Below are positions 1 to 5,377 of a stretch of DNA of 7,694 bases, piece by piece; position 1 is the stretch's first letter; the number at the start of each line of letters is the position of its first letter. Under the pieces are notes generated by a model. That model had not been told where the DNA came from. It ran no database searches and saw nothing but the letters and a program-made list of their open reading frames with translations. The DNA lies in assembly GCA_964414265.1 (NCBI GenBank), contig CAYPVT010000031.1:1-7694 (forward strand), read 5' to 3'. A program made the translations under genes and the position numbers. The stretch is from VMEP01 sp964414265 (lineage in GTDB: Bacteria; Patescibacteriota; Minisyncoccia; Phycocordibacterales; VMEP01).

Positions 1-236
1 TTGGCGCATATCCTCAATTAAGAGGAGTGCCATATGTATGTGAACTTATGCAGATAGTTATCGACGGGGGAGTTAATTATTTAGAAGGTAAAGTTGTTGG
101 CGATGTTTTACGCTCAAACGTTGAGTCAAAAGTAAAATTTCTTTCTCCTGTGCCGGGTGGGGTTGGACCAGTTACCGTCGCTACACTTTTGGCGCGTGTG
201 GCGGAGATGGCAAAAAGCGGGTTAGAAAAAAATTAA
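1..236 (+). CDS. folD: Bifunctional methylenetetrahydrofolate dehydrogenase/cyclohydrolase, C-terminal part
   Basis: This is the 3' end of a gene that begins before the window. The reading frame is open from base 3 to the TAA at 234-236. FolD converts 5,10-methylene-tetrahydrofolate to 10-formyl-tetrahydrofolate in the cytosol using NAD(P), feeding purine and formyl-Met synthesis. The visible part has the family's C-terminal signatures: IVIDGGVN, then GKVVGDV, then the diagnostic PVPGGVGPVTVATLL, which closes the Rossmann domain. A GTG at 27 falls inside the conserved domain and is not a credible start. The first 16 or so visible residues (up to CELMQ) match the family less well than the rest. 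Ends in a Lys/Asn tail about 20 residues after the signature, as usual. No gene follows on this strand before 3596; the bidirectional hairpin at 593-614 may end its transcript. The family call is firm. Confidence 0.93.
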   Translation, partial: GAYPQLRGVPYVCELMQIVIDGGVNYLEGKVVGDVLRSNVESKVKFLSPVPGGVGPVTVATLLARVAEMAKSGLEKN

Positions 237-245
237 GAAGAAGTC

Positions 246-393
246 GGACTCGGTCAAGAACATTTTTACTCGTCGTCACTCGTAAAAATTTCTCGACCCT
301 GCTCACTCGACCATTTCTGCTGAAATGGTACCCGAACTCACTTTCGAGTCCCACTCTGGGCAACAAACAAAATCACCCGATGTTTTCACATCG
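246..393. repeat. 148-bp repeat, copy 1
   Basis: This stretch recurs base for base at 464-611, 218 bp downstream, in the same orientation. It holds a hairpin with 8-bp arms at 262-269/282-289, a perfect 8-bp hairpin with a TGCT loop at 310-329, a 20-base piece at 343-362 that matches the 3' end of tRNA-Leu (T-loop to discriminator base) with one mismatch but on the opposite strand, and a 6-bp hairpin (378-393) that is the core of the tRNA-Leu terminator. No coding frame is convincing. The exact identity implies recent duplication or active homogenisation. Confidence 0.95.
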
Positions 394-463
394 AATAAAA
401 TCTTTTGGTGGTCACACATAAAATTCTGCTGGATTTTTGTGCGGTCACAGGTCATAAATAATA
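394..463. other. 70-bp spacer between the two repeat copies
   Basis: No gene. It has the heptamer GGTCACA twice (410-416 and 443-449) and, between them, a short AT-rich hairpin around 420-436 whose loop contains TCTGCTG, the same loop core as the 310-329 hairpin of the repeat. It may be a decayed third relative of the hairpin, but that is inference from a short match. Confidence 0.4.
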
Positions 464-611
464 GGACTCGGTCAAGAACATTTTTACTCGTCGTCACTCG
501 TAAAAATTTCTCGACCCTGCTCACTCGACCATTTCTGCTGAAATGGTACCCGAACTCACTTTCGAGTCCCACTCTGGGCAACAAACAAAATCACCCGATG
601 TTTTCACATCG
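464..611. repeat. 148-bp repeat, copy 2, abutting tRNA-Leu terminator
   Basis: Identical to 246-393 throughout. Here the right end runs into the full terminator hairpin at 593-614 and then tRNA-Leu. The tRNA-like 20-mer is at 561-580. Because tRNA-Leu is on the other strand, 561-601 and 606-647 form a long imperfect inverted repeat. This copy is probably the original site, since its terminator stem is longer than that of copy 1. Confidence 0.95.
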
Positions 612-614
612 GGT
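593..614 (-). terminator. Hairpin terminator of tRNA-Leu, possibly bidirectional
   Basis: Perfect 9-bp arms ACCCGATGT/ACATCGGGT with a 4-base loop. On the - strand the stem is followed by a T-rich stretch (GATTTTGTTTG), eleven bases after the tRNA CCA. On the + strand it is followed by TTCTTTGTTT, so it could also stop read-through from folD. Confidence 0.7.
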
Positions 615-624
615 TCTTTGTTTG

Positions 625-710
625 TGGTGCCCGGAGTGGGACTCGAACCCACACGACCTATAGGCCAACAGATTTTAAGTCTGTAGCGTCTACCATTCCG
701 CCATCCGGGC
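625..710 (-). tRNA. tRNA-Leu (anticodon UAA), CCA encoded
   Basis: Reading the - strand, the acceptor arms GCCCGGA/TCCGGGC pair perfectly, with discriminator A at 628 and an encoded CCA at 625-627. The anticodon arm CAGA-CTTAAAA-TCTG gives anticodon TAA, which decodes UUA. A long variable arm (TTGGCCTATAGGTC region) marks it as a class II tRNA, and A73 agrees with leucine. The T arm is GTGGG-TTCGAGT-CCCAC. An open frame that reads through this tRNA on the + strand is spurious. The gene sits directly downstream of its own -10 box and upstream of the 593-614 terminator. Confidence 0.97.
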
Positions 711-718
711 ATTTTTCT

Positions 719-747
719 ATTATAACTTAAACAATTTAAGCAAAAAA
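719..747 (-). promoter_or_regulatory. Promoter of tRNA-Leu
   Basis: A perfect TATAAT on the - strand covers 719-724, eight bases before the tRNA 5' end, so the transcript would start at or almost at the mature end. The -35 region is weak: the hexamer at the right spacing (742-747) is TTTTTT. Confidence 0.6.
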
Positions 748-757
748 TTTTTGCTTA
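737..757. repeat. Perfect 21-bp AT-rich palindrome
   Basis: TAAGCAAAAA and TTTTTGCTTA flank a single central A. It overlaps the -35 region of the tRNA-Leu promoter, so it could be an operator or merely an AT-rich upstream element. Confidence 0.6.
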
Positions 758-775
758 TGGAACTCTACGCCCCAG

Positions 776-796
776 AAACCTCCCGTTGGGAGTTTT
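776..796 (-). terminator. Short hairpin after tRNA-Cys
   Basis: CTCCC-GTT-GGGAG (780-792) lies eight bases past the 3' end of tRNA-Cys. On the - strand it is followed by GGTTTC, a weak U-run. The + strand side has a better TTTTCTT tract, but there is no obvious + strand gene for it to end. Confidence 0.45.
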
Positions 797-800
797 CTTG

Positions 801-872
801 AGGCCTAGGGCGGAATCGAACCGCCGTATAAGAGTTTTGCAGACTCTCGCCTTACCACTTGGCTACTAGGCC
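801..872 (-). tRNA. tRNA-Cys (anticodon GCA), CCA not encoded
   Basis: On the - strand, GGCCTAG pairs with CTAGGCC, the discriminator is T (U73 is the cysteine identity base), and the anticodon loop CTGCAAA gives GCA. The T arm is GGCGG-TTCGATT-CCGCC and the D arm carries AGTGGTAAGG. The bases after the discriminator are CAA, so CCA must be added by the tRNA nucleotidyltransferase, unlike the neighbouring tRNA-Leu. A 19-bp copy of its 5' end occurs 110 bp upstream at 965-983. Confidence 0.97.
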
Positions 873-890
873 TAAATTTATATACGAAAC

Positions 891-896
891 ATTATA
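891..896 (-). promoter_or_regulatory. -10 box of tRNA-Cys
   Basis: TATAAT on the - strand, 18 bases ahead of the tRNA 5' end. No good -35 hexamer is visible at 16-18 bp spacing. Confidence 0.5.
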
Positions 897-964
897 CACA
901 CCTGCTTGTTTATTTTTACCACCGAGTCTGGACTCTCGTCATTTTTCAATTCGCTCCGCTCATG

Positions 965-983
965 CCACTTGGCTACTAGGCCT
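965..983 (-). repeat. Exact 19-bp copy of the tRNA-Cys 5' end
   Basis: Matches 855-873 base for base in the same orientation: the acceptor 5' strand and most of the D arm plus one upstream base. An eight-base match to the anticodon-arm portion (GACTCTCG, 842-849) also lies at 931-938, so the fragment may be a 5' half of tRNA-Cys interrupted by about 26 foreign bases. It cannot fold as a tRNA. It lies 21 bases past the rbfA stop codon. It could be a relic of a duplication, a decayed tRNA, or an attachment site. Confidence 0.85.
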
Positions 984-1004
984 TACCTACAGCACTCAAG
1001 TATT

Positions 1005-1334
1005 CTATAGATTTCGAGATAAATCGTCTATTCTTTGACGAGCTTTTTCACCTTCATCAATAGCAAAAATTATTGATGGGAGATGAGAGATTCGCGAGTT
1101 CATTATTATGAAATTATAGAATTCTCTTTTTTTACGATTAGCAAAATCAATTACTGCTTTCTCTTGATTGGTATCAGGGAAGACCGTCATAAAAATAGTC
1201 ACCTTCTTTTTGTCATTTGATAATTGGGCATTTGTGACGGTGATTAATGAGGTGCGATTAGACTCTCGTTCCAAAAATTTGGCAGCGAGCTCTTTAATAA
1301 CATCCATCATTTTTTCTTCGCGACTAATAGACAT
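1005..1334 (-). CDS. rbfA: 30S ribosome-binding factor A
   Basis: RbfA binds the immature 30S subunit near the 16S rRNA 5' helix and assists late 30S maturation. The protein is 109 residues, near the short end of the family (about 110-130), and is a single type II KH domain. It opens with MSISREEKMMDVIKELAAKF, matching the usual R-x-E-x2-x-x-I-x3-L helix. The middle has LITVTNAQLSNDKKKVTIFMTV, and the end has the characteristic hydrophobic P-x-I-x-F-x-x-D (LPSIIFAIDEG). The ATG at 1334 is preferred: it lies one base past the infB stop (TAA-T-ATG), so translation is probably coupled. A Met ten codons upstream lies inside infB and adds non-conserved residues. There is no clear Shine-Dalgarno, only GGTGGT about 12 bases upstream. 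The infB-rbfA order is a widespread arrangement. Confidence 0.88.
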   Translation of the reverse strand: MSISREEKMMDVIKELAAKFLERESNRTSLITVTNAQLSNDKKKVTIFMTVFPDTNQEKAVIDFANRKKREFYNFIIMNSRISHLPSIIFAIDEGEKARQRIDDLSRNL

Positions 1335-1335
1335 A

Positions 1336-2910
1336 TTATTTTTGAACCACCATAAACGACTCAATTGTGTCGCCTGGGGCTACGTCGATCTTAGATTCAA
1401 TAAGCATTCCAAATTCAATTCCTTCCTCAACTTCTTTTGTTTTTAGTTTTTGTTGCTGAAGTTCAACGATTTTTCCTCGTCCAATTTCAACATCTCTTCT
1501 CTTGATTATTATGTTTGAACCAGAAATTAATGTGCCAGTTAAAACACGCCCACCGGCAACTTGTTTGTTTTTGGTTGAACTAAAGACTTTTAGAATTTTG
1601 GCAACGCCAGTTATTTCTTCAGACTCAACTCGTGGTTTACGTTCTTTTAGTTCAGACTCAACCCATTCTGTGAGTTTGTAGATGATGTTAAAGAGTTTAA
1701 CGGGGATATTATTTCGCATTGAAATTTCACCGCCAGTACTATCTGTTTTTACGTTAAAACCAATAACAACTCCGCCTTCTGTTGCCCCGGCCATTTTAAC
1801 GTCTGATTCGTTTATACTGCCGACTCCTTTTTGAATAACTTTAACCTCAATCAATTCTTGGTTTAACTGTAAAAGTTCACGTTCAATAGCTTCAAGTGTT
1901 CCAAGTGTGTCGCTTTTCAAAACTATTGGGAAAATAGCTTTTTTAACTTCAGCTTCCTCAACTTCTCCCGCTTGTAGAGTTGGTTTCTTTGCCACAACTT
2001 CTTTTTTTCCAATAACTTTCTTTTCTATAAAAAGACGCACGGCTTCCTCGGCTTCTTTTTTTGTTTTGTACGAAGTAAAAGGAGCACCCGGAGATGGTAT
2101 TTTGTTAAAACCAACAATACTCACCGGCGATGAGAAAGATATAGAGTCAACTGGGTGTTGAAGAAAATCTGTAATTACGCGAACAGGGGAGATAGCTTCT
2201 TCGGCAACTACAAACATTCCCTTACTTAAGGTGCCATCTTTCACGATAAGGGTTGTAGTTATTCCACACTTCTGATCAAGACGTGACTCAATAACCATGC
2301 CTGACGCAGGTAGCGACGGGTTACCTTTAAGTTCGGACATGTCGGCAACAAGAAGGATAATGTCTAATAATTCTGGAATACCCTCACCGGTCTTTGCTGA
2401 AATTAATACATAGGGAATATCACCACCATAACCTTCAATATAAACCTCATGTTCCACTAATTCATTTTTTGTTTTTTCAACATTAGCTCCTGGTTTATCG
2501 ATTTTATTAATAGCGACAATAAAAGGAATTCCACTTTCTTTAATTGTTTTAAGTGATTCTATCGTCTGTGCCTTAACGCTATCCTCTGCCGAGACAATTA
2601 AAATAGCGATGTCCGCAGTTTCAACGCCACGTTCGCGCATACCGGAGAAGGCTTGGTGGCCAGGTGTATCAAGAAAAGTAATTCTCCTCGACGCTCTCGG
2701 TCGAGGCCCCGACCCAGATTTATCTGGCGTCGGGGTTGTAACTTCATAGGCAGAAATATGTTGAGTGATTCCACCAGCTTCTCCCTCGACGATATTTGTT
2801 TTTCTTATGAAATCAAGAAGTGTTGATTTGCCGTGATCAATATGCCCAGTTATGACAATAACAGGAGGTCTCTCGATAATTGTTTCATTGTTTGGTTGTT
2901 TTTTAGGCAT
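1336..2910 (-). CDS. infB: Translation initiation factor IF-2, short form
   Basis: IF-2 is the GTPase that brings fMet-tRNA to the 30S subunit and drives subunit joining. The 524-residue protein begins almost at the G domain and lacks the IF2N region seen in longer homologues (commonly 700-900 residues). GTPase motifs are all present: G1 GHIDHGKST (22-30), G2 GGITQ (46-50), G3 DTPGH with the catalytic His85 (81-85), G4 NKID (135-138) and G5 SAK (171-173). Domain II, the IF2 domain III region (FPIVLKSDTLGTLEAI) and the fMet-tRNA-binding C-terminal beta barrel follow. Between G2 and G3 is an extra Pro/Ser/Arg-rich stretch, roughly residues 59-75, encoded by two DNA hairpins (2686-2735). The start is preceded by AGGGGAAAAATGAA, a plausible ribosome-binding site. 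It lies 71 bp after the DUF4446 gene and one base before rbfA. Confidence 0.96.
   Translation of the reverse strand: MPKKQPNNETIIERPPVIVITGHIDHGKSTLLDFIRKTNIVEGEAGGITQHISAYEVTTPTPDKSGSGPRPRASRRITFLDTPGHQAFSGMRERGVETADIAILIVSAEDSVKAQTIESLKTIKESGIPFIVAINKIDKPGANVEKTKNELVEHEVYIEGYGGDIPYVLISAKTGEGIPELLDIILLVADMSELKGNPSLPASGMVIESRLDQKCGITTTLIVKDGTLSKGMFVVAEEAISPVRVITDFLQHPVDSISFSSPVSIVGFNKIPSPGAPFTSYKTKKEAEEAVRLFIEKKVIGKKEVVAKKPTLQAGEVEEAEVKKAIFPIVLKSDTLGTLEAIERELLQLNQELIEVKVIQKGVGSINESDVKMAGATEGGVVIGFNVKTDSTGGEISMRNNIPVKLFNIIYKLTEWVESELKERKPRVESEEITGVAKILKVFSSTKNKQVAGGRVLTGTLISGSNIIIKRRDVEIGRGKIVELQQQKLKTKEVEEGIEFGMLIESKIDVAPGDTIESFMVVQK
2686..2735. repeat. Two adjacent hairpins inserted in the infB G domain
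   Basis: Hairpin A (2686-2706) has perfect 7-bp arms CCTCGAC/GTCGAGG around a 7-base loop. Hairpin B (2707-2735) begins at the next base, with arms CCCCGAC+CCAGAT against ATCTGG+GTCGGGG, a single bulged C and a 2-base loop. Together they are 50 bp, GC-rich in an AT-rich gene, and encode about 17 residues that are absent between G2 and G3 in ordinary IF-2. The frame is kept. Confidence 0.88.
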
Positions 2911-2926
2911 TTCATTTTTCCCCTAA

Positions 2927-2945
2927 ACCAAAACTTTGTTTTGGT
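2927..2945. repeat. Perfect stem-loop in the infB leader
   Basis: ACCAAAAC-TTT-GTTTTGGT, 8-bp arms, lying 17-35 bases before the infB start. On the - strand it is followed by TTAGGGG, not a U-run, so it is not an obvious terminator. It could affect infB translation or mRNA processing. Confidence 0.6.
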
Positions 2946-2951
2946 CGGGCG

Positions 2952-2974
2952 AACATTTTTGTGACAAAAATGTT
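2952..2974. repeat. Perfect 23-bp palindrome between DUF4446 and infB
   Basis: AACATTTTTGT and its exact complement flank one central base. It begins seven bases after the DUF4446 stop on the - strand. The T-run is on the + strand side (TTTT), so it is a better terminator for antisense transcripts than for the operon. Confidence 0.6.
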
Positions 2975-2981
2975 TTAGCCG

Positions 2982-3479
2982 CTAATTTTTCCTTGCGCTA
3001 GCGCGCGCTTTTTCCATGGCGGTTTTTTCTTCTTCCGTAAGTTCGTTTTCTGATTTTCCAGCAACAATCGGCTTAGCGAAAACGCTGACACGATCTCTTG
3101 AGTATAGGCTTGAGAAAACGACACCGTCTTCCTCTTCGTTTAAAAGGGCGACTGCGAAACTTTGGTTTCCACTACCACCAGCATCTTTGAAAGGGTTGAA
3201 CCGCACGACTCCAACACTTCTTCCTCCGTGCTTCAGGCGTTTCTCGACATCCGTTAAGTAATTTTCAATATCTTTTCGTGAGTTATCAAGACCATTGATA
3301 TGTTTTTCAATTTCGCGAATGGTGCCCTCTAAATCATTACCTGATTTTCCACGCATAAGACGACGGAGACGCCACTCAGTGCGAGCAAGCCAAACTATCA
3401 TCAATACGATGAGCCCTATGAGGATTGGGATAATTACTGTTTGGTTAGTAAACATAAGGATAATACCCTTGTGGGGCAT
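2982..3479 (-). CDS. DUF4446 family membrane-anchored protein
   Basis: The 165-residue protein has one N-terminal membrane segment (about residues 14-32, VIIPILIGLIVLMIVWLA), then a basic stop-transfer stretch, a probable coiled coil (about 48-84, rich in E/K/L), and the conserved DUF4446 core: VGVVRFNPFKDAGG (89-102), QSFAVALL (106-113), DGVVFSSLYSRD (118-129) and VFAKPI (133-138). The tail is Glu/Lys/Ala-rich. The biochemical role of the family is unknown. The first ATG (3479) has only AAAGAAAAG before it. Met9 (3455) has AAGGG about ten bases upstream and gives a more typical family N-terminus, so it may be the real start. First gene of the operon that continues with infB and rbfA, with a -10 box at 3508-3513. 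Confidence 0.85.
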   Translation of the reverse strand: MPHKGIILMFTNQTVIIPILIGLIVLMIVWLARTEWRLRRLMRGKSGNDLEGTIREIEKHINGLDNSRKDIENYLTDVEKRLKHGGRSVGVVRFNPFKDAGGSGNQSFAVALLNEEEDGVVFSSLYSRDRVSVFAKPIVAGKSENELTEEEKTAMEKARASARKN

Positions 3480-3507
3480 CTTTTCTTTAGGCCATTAACA
3501 GTTTTTG

Positions 3508-3513
3508 ATTATA
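3508..3513 (-). promoter_or_regulatory. -10 box of the DUF4446-infB-rbfA operon
   Basis: Perfect TATAAT on the - strand. Transcription would start near 3501, giving a leader of about 20 bases before the first ATG. No good -35 is visible. Confidence 0.5.
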
Positions 3514-3514
3514 C

Positions 3515-3531
3515 AATTATTTTCAATAATT
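3515..3531. repeat. Inverted repeat beside the operon -10 box
   Basis: AATTATT-TTC-AATAATT, perfect 7-bp arms, sits directly upstream of the -10 box in the spacer of the - strand promoter. The position suits an operator, but AT-rich palindromes also arise by chance. Confidence 0.4.
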
Positions 3532-3580
3532 ACCAGTTTTAGAGTCTCTGTTTTCTTTACGTCGCTAAATAAAAAACTCA

Positions 3581-3589
3581 TGCTAGAAT
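3581..3589 (+). promoter_or_regulatory. Extended -10 promoter of the cysteine desulfurase gene
   Basis: TGCTAGAAT is an extended -10 (TGn plus a one-mismatch TATAAT). Six bases separate it from the ATG at 3596, so transcription should begin at or next to the start codon and the mRNA is probably leaderless. There is no Shine-Dalgarno upstream. Confidence 0.6.
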
Positions 3590-3595
3590 CGTGAA

Positions 3596-4801
3596 ATGAA
3601 ACCGAAGACGATATATTTAGACCATGCGGCAACAACTCCGATTGACGAAAGGGTTGCAAAACTTATTCTGAAATCAACAAAAGACCTTTTTGCCAATCCT
3701 GGTGGTCTTTACGACGAAGCCATTTTGGCAAAGAAGGCTCTAGAGAAAGCCCGAAAAGATACCGCTGATATTTTGTCGGCACTTCCTGATGAAATAATTT
3801 TTACTAGCGGTGGAACCGAAAGTGATAATCTCGCGTTGTTTGGTGTTGTGCGAAAAGCCATGGAAGATTTTCCTAAAAAGAAAATGCACATCATTGTTTC
3901 TTTAATTGAACATGCGGCTATTCTTGAGGTTGCGCAAGAACTTGAGAAAGAAGGTGTTTTAGTTAGCTACGCCACTCCTGATAAGGATGGAATTATTTCG
4001 CCTAAAACTATTGAATCACTACTTAAAACAAACACAGTACTTGTTTCAGTGATGCACGCAAATAATGAAATTGGAACAGTACAACCAATCCGAGAGATTG
4101 CGAAAGTTGTCCGTCATTTTCGAAAAAATAATAAAATGATTTCTCCTCAATATCCCATTTTCCACACTGATTCTTCGCAGACAGCTTCATACCTTTCTTT
4201 ACGAGTTCCACCACTTGGTGTGGATATGATGACTTTATCAAGCCAGAAAATTTATTGCCCGAGAGGTGTTGGTGTTCTTTATGTAAGACGTGGATTGAAT
4301 CTTAAACCAATTATTTTTGGTGGTGATCAAGAGCACGGAATTCGTCCAGGAACAGAGAACGTGCCTTTTATTATCGGTTTTGCCGAGGCGCTCCGTATTT
4401 CTGAGTCTAAAAAAGATAGTGAATCTAAAAGACTGATTGTTCTGAGAGATTATTTTATAAAAAAACTATTAGATGAGGTACCAGGGGCGGTCTTAAATGG
4501 CCACGGAAAAGAGCGCTTACCAAATAATGTTAATATTTCGGTAAAGGGGATGGATAACGACTTTTTGGTTATCAGTCTTGCCTCAAAGGGAATACTCTGT
4601 TCTACGAGAAGCGCCTGCAAGACAAACAACGAAAAAGGCTCTCATGTTATACTTGCCTTAAGAGGAGAGAAAAATTCAGAAAGAGAAAGTTTACGTTTTT
4701 CTCTCGGGCGCGATACAACAAAAGAAAAATTAAATACAACAGTTCGAGAATTATCTCGCATTGTTAAGGAAATTAAAAAATTTGAAAAAGATATTAAATA
4801 A
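3596..4801 (+). CDS. Cysteine desulfurase, NifS/IscS class
   Basis: A PLP enzyme that removes sulfur from cysteine as an enzyme-bound persulfide, giving alanine, and supplies sulfur for Fe-S clusters and tRNA thiolation. The 401-residue length fits the family. Visible landmarks: YLDHAATTP (7-15), SGGTESDN (71-78), His106 of EHAA that stacks on PLP, ANNEIGT (155-161), Asp192 of HTDSSQT, the PLP lysine Lys218 in SSQKIYCPRGVG, and GGDQEHGIRPGTEN (242-255). The catalytic Cys is Cys341 in TRSACKT, on a loop that is one of the longer, IscS-like type. Two departures: the residue before the PLP lysine is Gln instead of His, and Gly after IY is Cys. No scaffold gene (iscU/sufU) is in the window. Followed after nine bases by a superoxide dismutase gene, probably on the same transcript. 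Confidence 0.93.
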   Translation: MKPKTIYLDHAATTPIDERVAKLILKSTKDLFANPGGLYDEAILAKKALEKARKDTADILSALPDEIIFTSGGTESDNLALFGVVRKAMEDFPKKKMHIIVSLIEHAAILEVAQELEKEGVLVSYATPDKDGIISPKTIESLLKTNTVLVSVMHANNEIGTVQPIREIAKVVRHFRKNNKMISPQYPIFHTDSSQTASYLSLRVPPLGVDMMTLSSQKIYCPRGVGVLYVRRGLNLKPIIFGGDQEHGIRPGTENVPFIIGFAEALRISESKKDSESKRLIVLRDYFIKKLLDEVPGAVLNGHGKERLPNNVNISVKGMDNDFLVISLASKGILCSTRSACKTNNEKGSHVILALRGEKNSERESLRFSLGRDTTKEKLNTTVRELSRIVKEIKKFEKDIK

Positions 4802-4810
4802 TTAAAAAAT

Positions 4811-5377
4811 ATGAATTACGAAGCGAAAAAATTTGAGCATTTATTTGGATTAGCGGGTTTTAGCGATGAGCTTTTGAAAAATCACTTTACGCTTTATGGT
4901 GGGTATGTAACCAACACCAACAAGGTTTACGAAGCGCTAAAGACAACAGAAGTTGGAACGCCACAATGGAGTGAGCTCAAGCGCCGTTTTGGTTGGGAGT
5001 GGAACGGGATGAGACTTCACGAACTTTATTTTGAAAATATGAAATTAGACGGTTCTTCTTTGGGGGACGGTGAATTAAAAAAAGTAATGGACTATGTCTG
5101 GGGTTCAGTTGAAAATTGGAAAAAAGATTTTGTCGCCTGTGGAACGATGCGCGGGATTGGTTGGGTTGTTTTAGCCTATGACCCTGTGAAAAAAATGGTT
5201 TTTAACACCTGGGTAAACGAACACGACGCAGGTCATCTTGCTGGCGCAAAGCCTATTTTAGTGATGGATGTTTTTGAGCATGCGTATATCTCTGATTACG
5301 GCCTTAAACGCGCTGATTACATAGAAGCATTCATGAATGCTATTGACTGGGATGTAGTAAATGGGCGTTTTTCTTAA
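4811..5377 (+). CDS. Superoxide dismutase, Fe/Mn family
   Basis: Converts superoxide to oxygen and hydrogen peroxide in the cytosol; no signal peptide is seen. It has 188 residues, near the family norm of about 190-210. Metal ligands are His25 (NHFTLYGGYV), His70 (RLHELYFENM, where most have NHSLFWENL), Asp153 and His157 (MDVFEHAYISDY), and the C-terminal RADYIEAFMNAIDW is typical. The active-site Tyr is Tyr32; one residue seems to be missing in the first helix relative to the HHxKHHQxYV form. The second-sphere position that holds Gln in NQD of Mn enzymes reads NEHD (136-139), which points to a divergent subfamily, so the metal cannot be decided. There is no Shine-Dalgarno, only an A-rich gap after the desulfurase gene, so translation may be coupled. 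Neighbouring Fe-S supply fits an oxidative-stress pairing. Confidence 0.92.
   Translation: MNYEAKKFEHLFGLAGFSDELLKNHFTLYGGYVTNTNKVYEALKTTEVGTPQWSELKRRFGWEWNGMRLHELYFENMKLDGSSLGDGELKKVMDYVWGSVENWKKDFVACGTMRGIGWVVLAYDPVKKMVFNTWVNEHDAGHLAGAKPILVMDVFEHAYISDYGLKRADYIEAFMNAIDWDVVNGRFS

Noticed and set aside
27..236. A separate 69-residue gene starting at GTG 27
   Set aside because: The frame is open to the window edge and the sequence is the C-terminal FolD domain, so this is a truncated gene rather than a small one.
246..611. CRISPR array
   Set aside because: Only two copies, the unit is 148 bp and there are no cas genes.
303..712. Several open frames on both strands through the repeats and tRNA-Leu
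   Set aside because: They share their ends because they read the same 148-bp repeat, and part of the peptide (PEWDS) is a translation of the tRNA T arm, a well-known artefact. No ribosome-binding site or family resemblance.
246..872. attL/attR of an integrated element at tRNA-Leu
   Set aside because: The tRNA-like ends are inverted relative to the gene, no integrase is present and the enclosed DNA carries no genes.
1168..2161. Small + strand frames within rbfA and infB
   Set aside because: They are reversed readings of conserved coding sequence with low-complexity Ser/Phe-rich peptides.
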